NCBI RefSeq assembly: GCF_964355755.1
Contig: NC_092678.1
Location: forward strand, 6,112,922 to 6,176,921
Direction: 5' to 3'
From: Antedon mediterranea
Lineage: Eukaryota > Echinodermata > Crinoidea > Comatulida > Antedonidae
DNA: 64,000 nucleotides
Of this stretch, positions 61,334 to 64,000 are shown piece by piece. Made by a program: the position numbers and the translations under genes. Position 1 is the stretch's first letter, and the number at the start of each line of letters is the position of its first letter. The notes beneath the pieces were generated by a model. The model saw only the letters and a program-made list of their open reading frames with translations, made no database searches and was not told the DNA's origin.

Positions 61334-62005
61334 ATTGAACACTTTCATATTTAAATTTAAAAAATAGCTTAAAATAATAACACTTTCTTATTAATAGTAA
61401 TACACAATATACATTTCTCTTAAGAACAAAATATAAATAATTTCACAATGTAATAAATATAAATCTATTTTTTCTTTTCTCTTAAAAACAAAGTCTATAA
61501 ATAATTTGTTGTCAATTTTTTCTTTTTAAGCATATTTCCACTAAAGAATAATTTAATTAAACATAAAACTTTCTTATTCAAATAAATAGTTATTACTTAC
61601 TAAATAAACAGATGATAAAAGTTCTATAAATTCAAGATTAAAAAAAACATTATATGAAAACAGTGCTTTTATTGAACACTTTCATATTTCAATTTAAAAA
61701 ATAGCTTAAAATAATAACACCTTTTAAATAATAATAATATATAATATACATTTCTCTTAAGAACAAACTATAAATAATTTCATGATGTAATAAATATAAA
61801 TCTACTTTTTCTTTTTTCTTAAAAACAAAGTCTATAAATAATTTGTTGTCAATTTTTTCTTTTATAACATATTTCAACTAAATAATTTAATTAAACATAA
61901 AACTTTCTTATTCAAATAAATAGTTTAACTTACTAAATAAACAGATCATAAAAGTCTATAAATAATTCAGGATTAAAAAACATAATATAACAAACAGTAC
62001 TAAGT
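61334..62005. repeat. Tandem duplication, unit about 337 bp
   Basis: ATTGAACACTTTCATATTT starts at 61334 and again at 61671, and both are followed by the same AT-rich series down to CTTACTAAATAAACAGAT. The copies differ by small indels. It lies directly after a poly-T run. Confidence 0.85.
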
Positions 62006-62505
62006 CCTTTTTTTTAATGCAAAGTTAATTTTCTGTAACTTGTTCCAACTATTACCTCACACAACATTTGTTTTAGTGTTCATAGATATTTAGTTCAAGA
62101 TTAACAAAACATGACTTTTCTACACTCAAACCGCAATAAAAAATACTCTAGATTTTTCCTAAACTGCATTTAAATTTGGAATTCCTTTCCAGTATCTTTT
62201 AAAGAACATTAATTAACTTTTAAATTAAACCTAAAGATCATTTTAGAATTATCATATACAAGTGCATTAAACACAGTCATCCTTGGTGATTTAAAAAAAA
62301 ATGTTTTGCATTTTAAAATATAAAATATTTTTTATGACACCATGGAAACTAATTCTTACTAAGGAGACATATCTATGTATATATTGTAATAATTCGAAAA
62401 AAAAAACAAACAACAAAAGTGCAAACACGATTTTTTTTAAATAGACCACAAAGACAAATTAATTACTGAAAACAGTTTAGCAAGTTGATGGCATATAATT
62501 AGAGA

Positions 62506-62600
62506 ATTATGGGATAGTGATTACTATAGGATTATGGGAAATTGCTTACTATAAGATTATGAAATATTGTTTACTATAGGATTATGGGATTTTGTTTCTA
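62506..62600. repeat. 25-bp tandem repeat (four copies)
   Basis: The unit is like ATTATGGGATAGTGATTACT plus ATAGG; the four copies differ at a few positions. Confidence 0.8.
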
Positions 62601-63236
62601 GTTTTCTGATGGCATACCGTATTTAATTGATTGCGGAATTGTTCAAGATCTCTTTTAAACATTGATTACGATACTACATATTAACAGACATGCAATCATT
62701 ACTGTACTAACATTTTACATAAATCAATCTTCTTTTGCTTTGTATATTGTGAACTGTCTTATAAAAACATGTAAATTAGAAGCAGTTTCGAAATATATAT
62801 TATTATACACTTTCTATTGATAGATAAACATTTCTAACGCAAATAAAAAACTAACTAGTTCTTTATACAACTTGTTTAATTATCATCTATAGTCCCATTA
62901 TTACAGTTATAAAAAGTTACATAATAAGGACAAAAATATAATAATTACGTCATAGTCTTATTAGTCTATTTGGGCCAATGTTCATCAATGCCTTTCCTTT
63001 TACTGATCTTGTTTGTCAATTCCATTTACCATAATCCATCTTGTCATTGTCCACCTTTTTTCCTTAAACTTCCCTTCATGACACTTCGTTCAAGTTGTTT
63101 CGCTCTAGTGCTCGAAGTATTTACCTTATATTTCCTGATTGTTGGCGTCTTCTCGTCTATTTACATTTGTTACATTGTCTCTGTATATTATAACAGCATT
63201 GTATTAAACGATGTGCAATGTATTTACGGCTCATTG

Positions 63237-64000
63237 TCAGTCTTTTATACAGATGATACATTCGTTCTTCGTATTGTTGCCAGTAGAATGTTTTTTCTTT
63301 CGAATGCATTTTGTGATTACAATTACCAACATAATGATAAACACACATAATATAATCGACCGAATCAATAATATTAATTTTGATGGAAATTCTCTGCTAA
63401 TCGTTAAGATTTCTTGATGAACGTGATCAATATCTGTGACGTCAACATTCAGTAACGTCGTATCGGAACCCTCTGAATATTCACCTCTAGCGGTACACTT
63501 TACTTCTGTCCCCCGTTTAAACCAATAGTTACATTGCGTATGATTAACCTGTTACTTTTGTTAACCGTATCCATTTTCGGGAACGATTCCCAGATGTACT
63601 CAACTTGCGTAATGTTATTAGTGTTTGGAAGAGAGCAGTTTAAAACCGCATCGTCGCCTTCAATCAGATTGTCTGCTGTTAAAGAAACATTTAAACGACT
63701 TTTTACTAATATGTTGACTTCACATGCACACCATTTATTTCGCACTTCGAAAAAACACATGTTTTGCCACATCGTACCCTTTTCAAGGCCTGTAATTGGG
63801 AATTCTCTTTCAATTACTGTATTATTACCTGAAATCTTATATGTATACCCTATATCTTTCAACGAATTATGGAATTGAAGATCTGGATACGAAAAGATTT
63901 GGCATTGTACAGTGACATTACAATCACCAATACAATAATCTTTGTCAGATGAGCACTGTGGTGAAGAATATGGATACACAGTCACGTTGAAGCTGGATTC
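63237..64000 (-). pseudogene. Second Ig-like receptor copy, frameshifted, cut by window edge
   Basis: It aligns with the first Ig receptor from its second domain to its tail. The frame is open from the right edge to 63500, where it stops after NGGQK. Relative to the first copy there are two extra bases in a C/G run near 63512. If that is allowed for, the other frame continues with VKCTARGEYSEGSD, a membrane segment (LIRSIILCVFIIMLVIVIT) and a basic tail ending at TGA 63237-63239. So either a young pseudogene, a secreted variant truncated inside Ig domain 3, or an assembly error in a C run. The signal peptide and domain 1 lie outside the window. Confidence 0.75.

Larger units (their letters stand above)
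60756..63236. other. Intergenic region between the Ig receptor copies
   Basis: AT-rich. Holds a poly-T run (about 61311-61333), a tandem duplication (61334-62005), a 25-bp repeat (62506-62600), and near 62740-62830 a diverged match to about 58560-58640, which lies downstream of the first Ig gene. This shows the duplicated block includes 3' flanking DNA. No gene recognised. Confidence 0.5.

Overview
The window looks like nuclear DNA of a marine invertebrate deuterostome, most likely an echinoderm. It is AT-rich, has long repeat-laden introns with metazoan GT-AG splice sites, and carries a three-domain creatine kinase of the sperm-flagellar type known best from sea urchins. The species cannot be fixed from sequence alone. 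I see nothing prokaryotic or viral. All recognised protein genes lie on the minus strand.

Layout. (1) 50-7573: a flagellar creatine kinase gene. One 3.3 kb exon holds all three kinase domains. Three small upstream exons at 4567-4740, 6872-6890 and 7549-7573 join it in perfect phase and supply a short N-terminus beginning MGCGASK, an N-myristoylation/palmitoylation type signal. A match to the RFX X-box consensus, used by ciliary genes, lies about 260 bp upstream of the start codon. (2) 7574-12198: intergenic, with no recognised gene. (3) 12229-49470: a seven-coding-exon NUAK-family kinase gene (AMPK-related, LKB1-activated type), reconstructed exon by exon to about 576 residues. It includes two GILK motifs of the kind that bind PP1-beta/MYPT1. 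Its introns hold most of the repeats: DNA-transposon-derived elements, a 5S-rRNA-derived SINE, tRNA-like pieces, a LINE remnant and several tandem arrays. (4) 49471-59591: intergenic and repeat-rich, including a CAAA-rich array around 55.8-56.9 kb and two or more MITEs. (5) 59592-60755: an apparently intronless gene for a type I membrane protein with three Ig-like domains. A second, frameshifted copy at 63237-64000 runs off the right edge; the copies also share diverged flanking DNA, so they form a tandem gene duplication.

Functionally the genes are independent: a phosphagen shuttle enzyme for sperm motility, a cytoskeletal/adhesion signalling kinase, and an Ig-type surface receptor family. 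The most useful points for a second look are the hidden myristoylation exons and microexon of the creatine kinase, the loss of introns from its three-domain region, the X-box candidate, the NUAK gene model with conserved phosphatase-docking motifs, a DNA transposon family with 5-bp target duplications and 16-bp inverted termini, an unassigned 1.57 kb CpG-richer element in NUAK intron 1, and the frameshifted Ig receptor paralogue.
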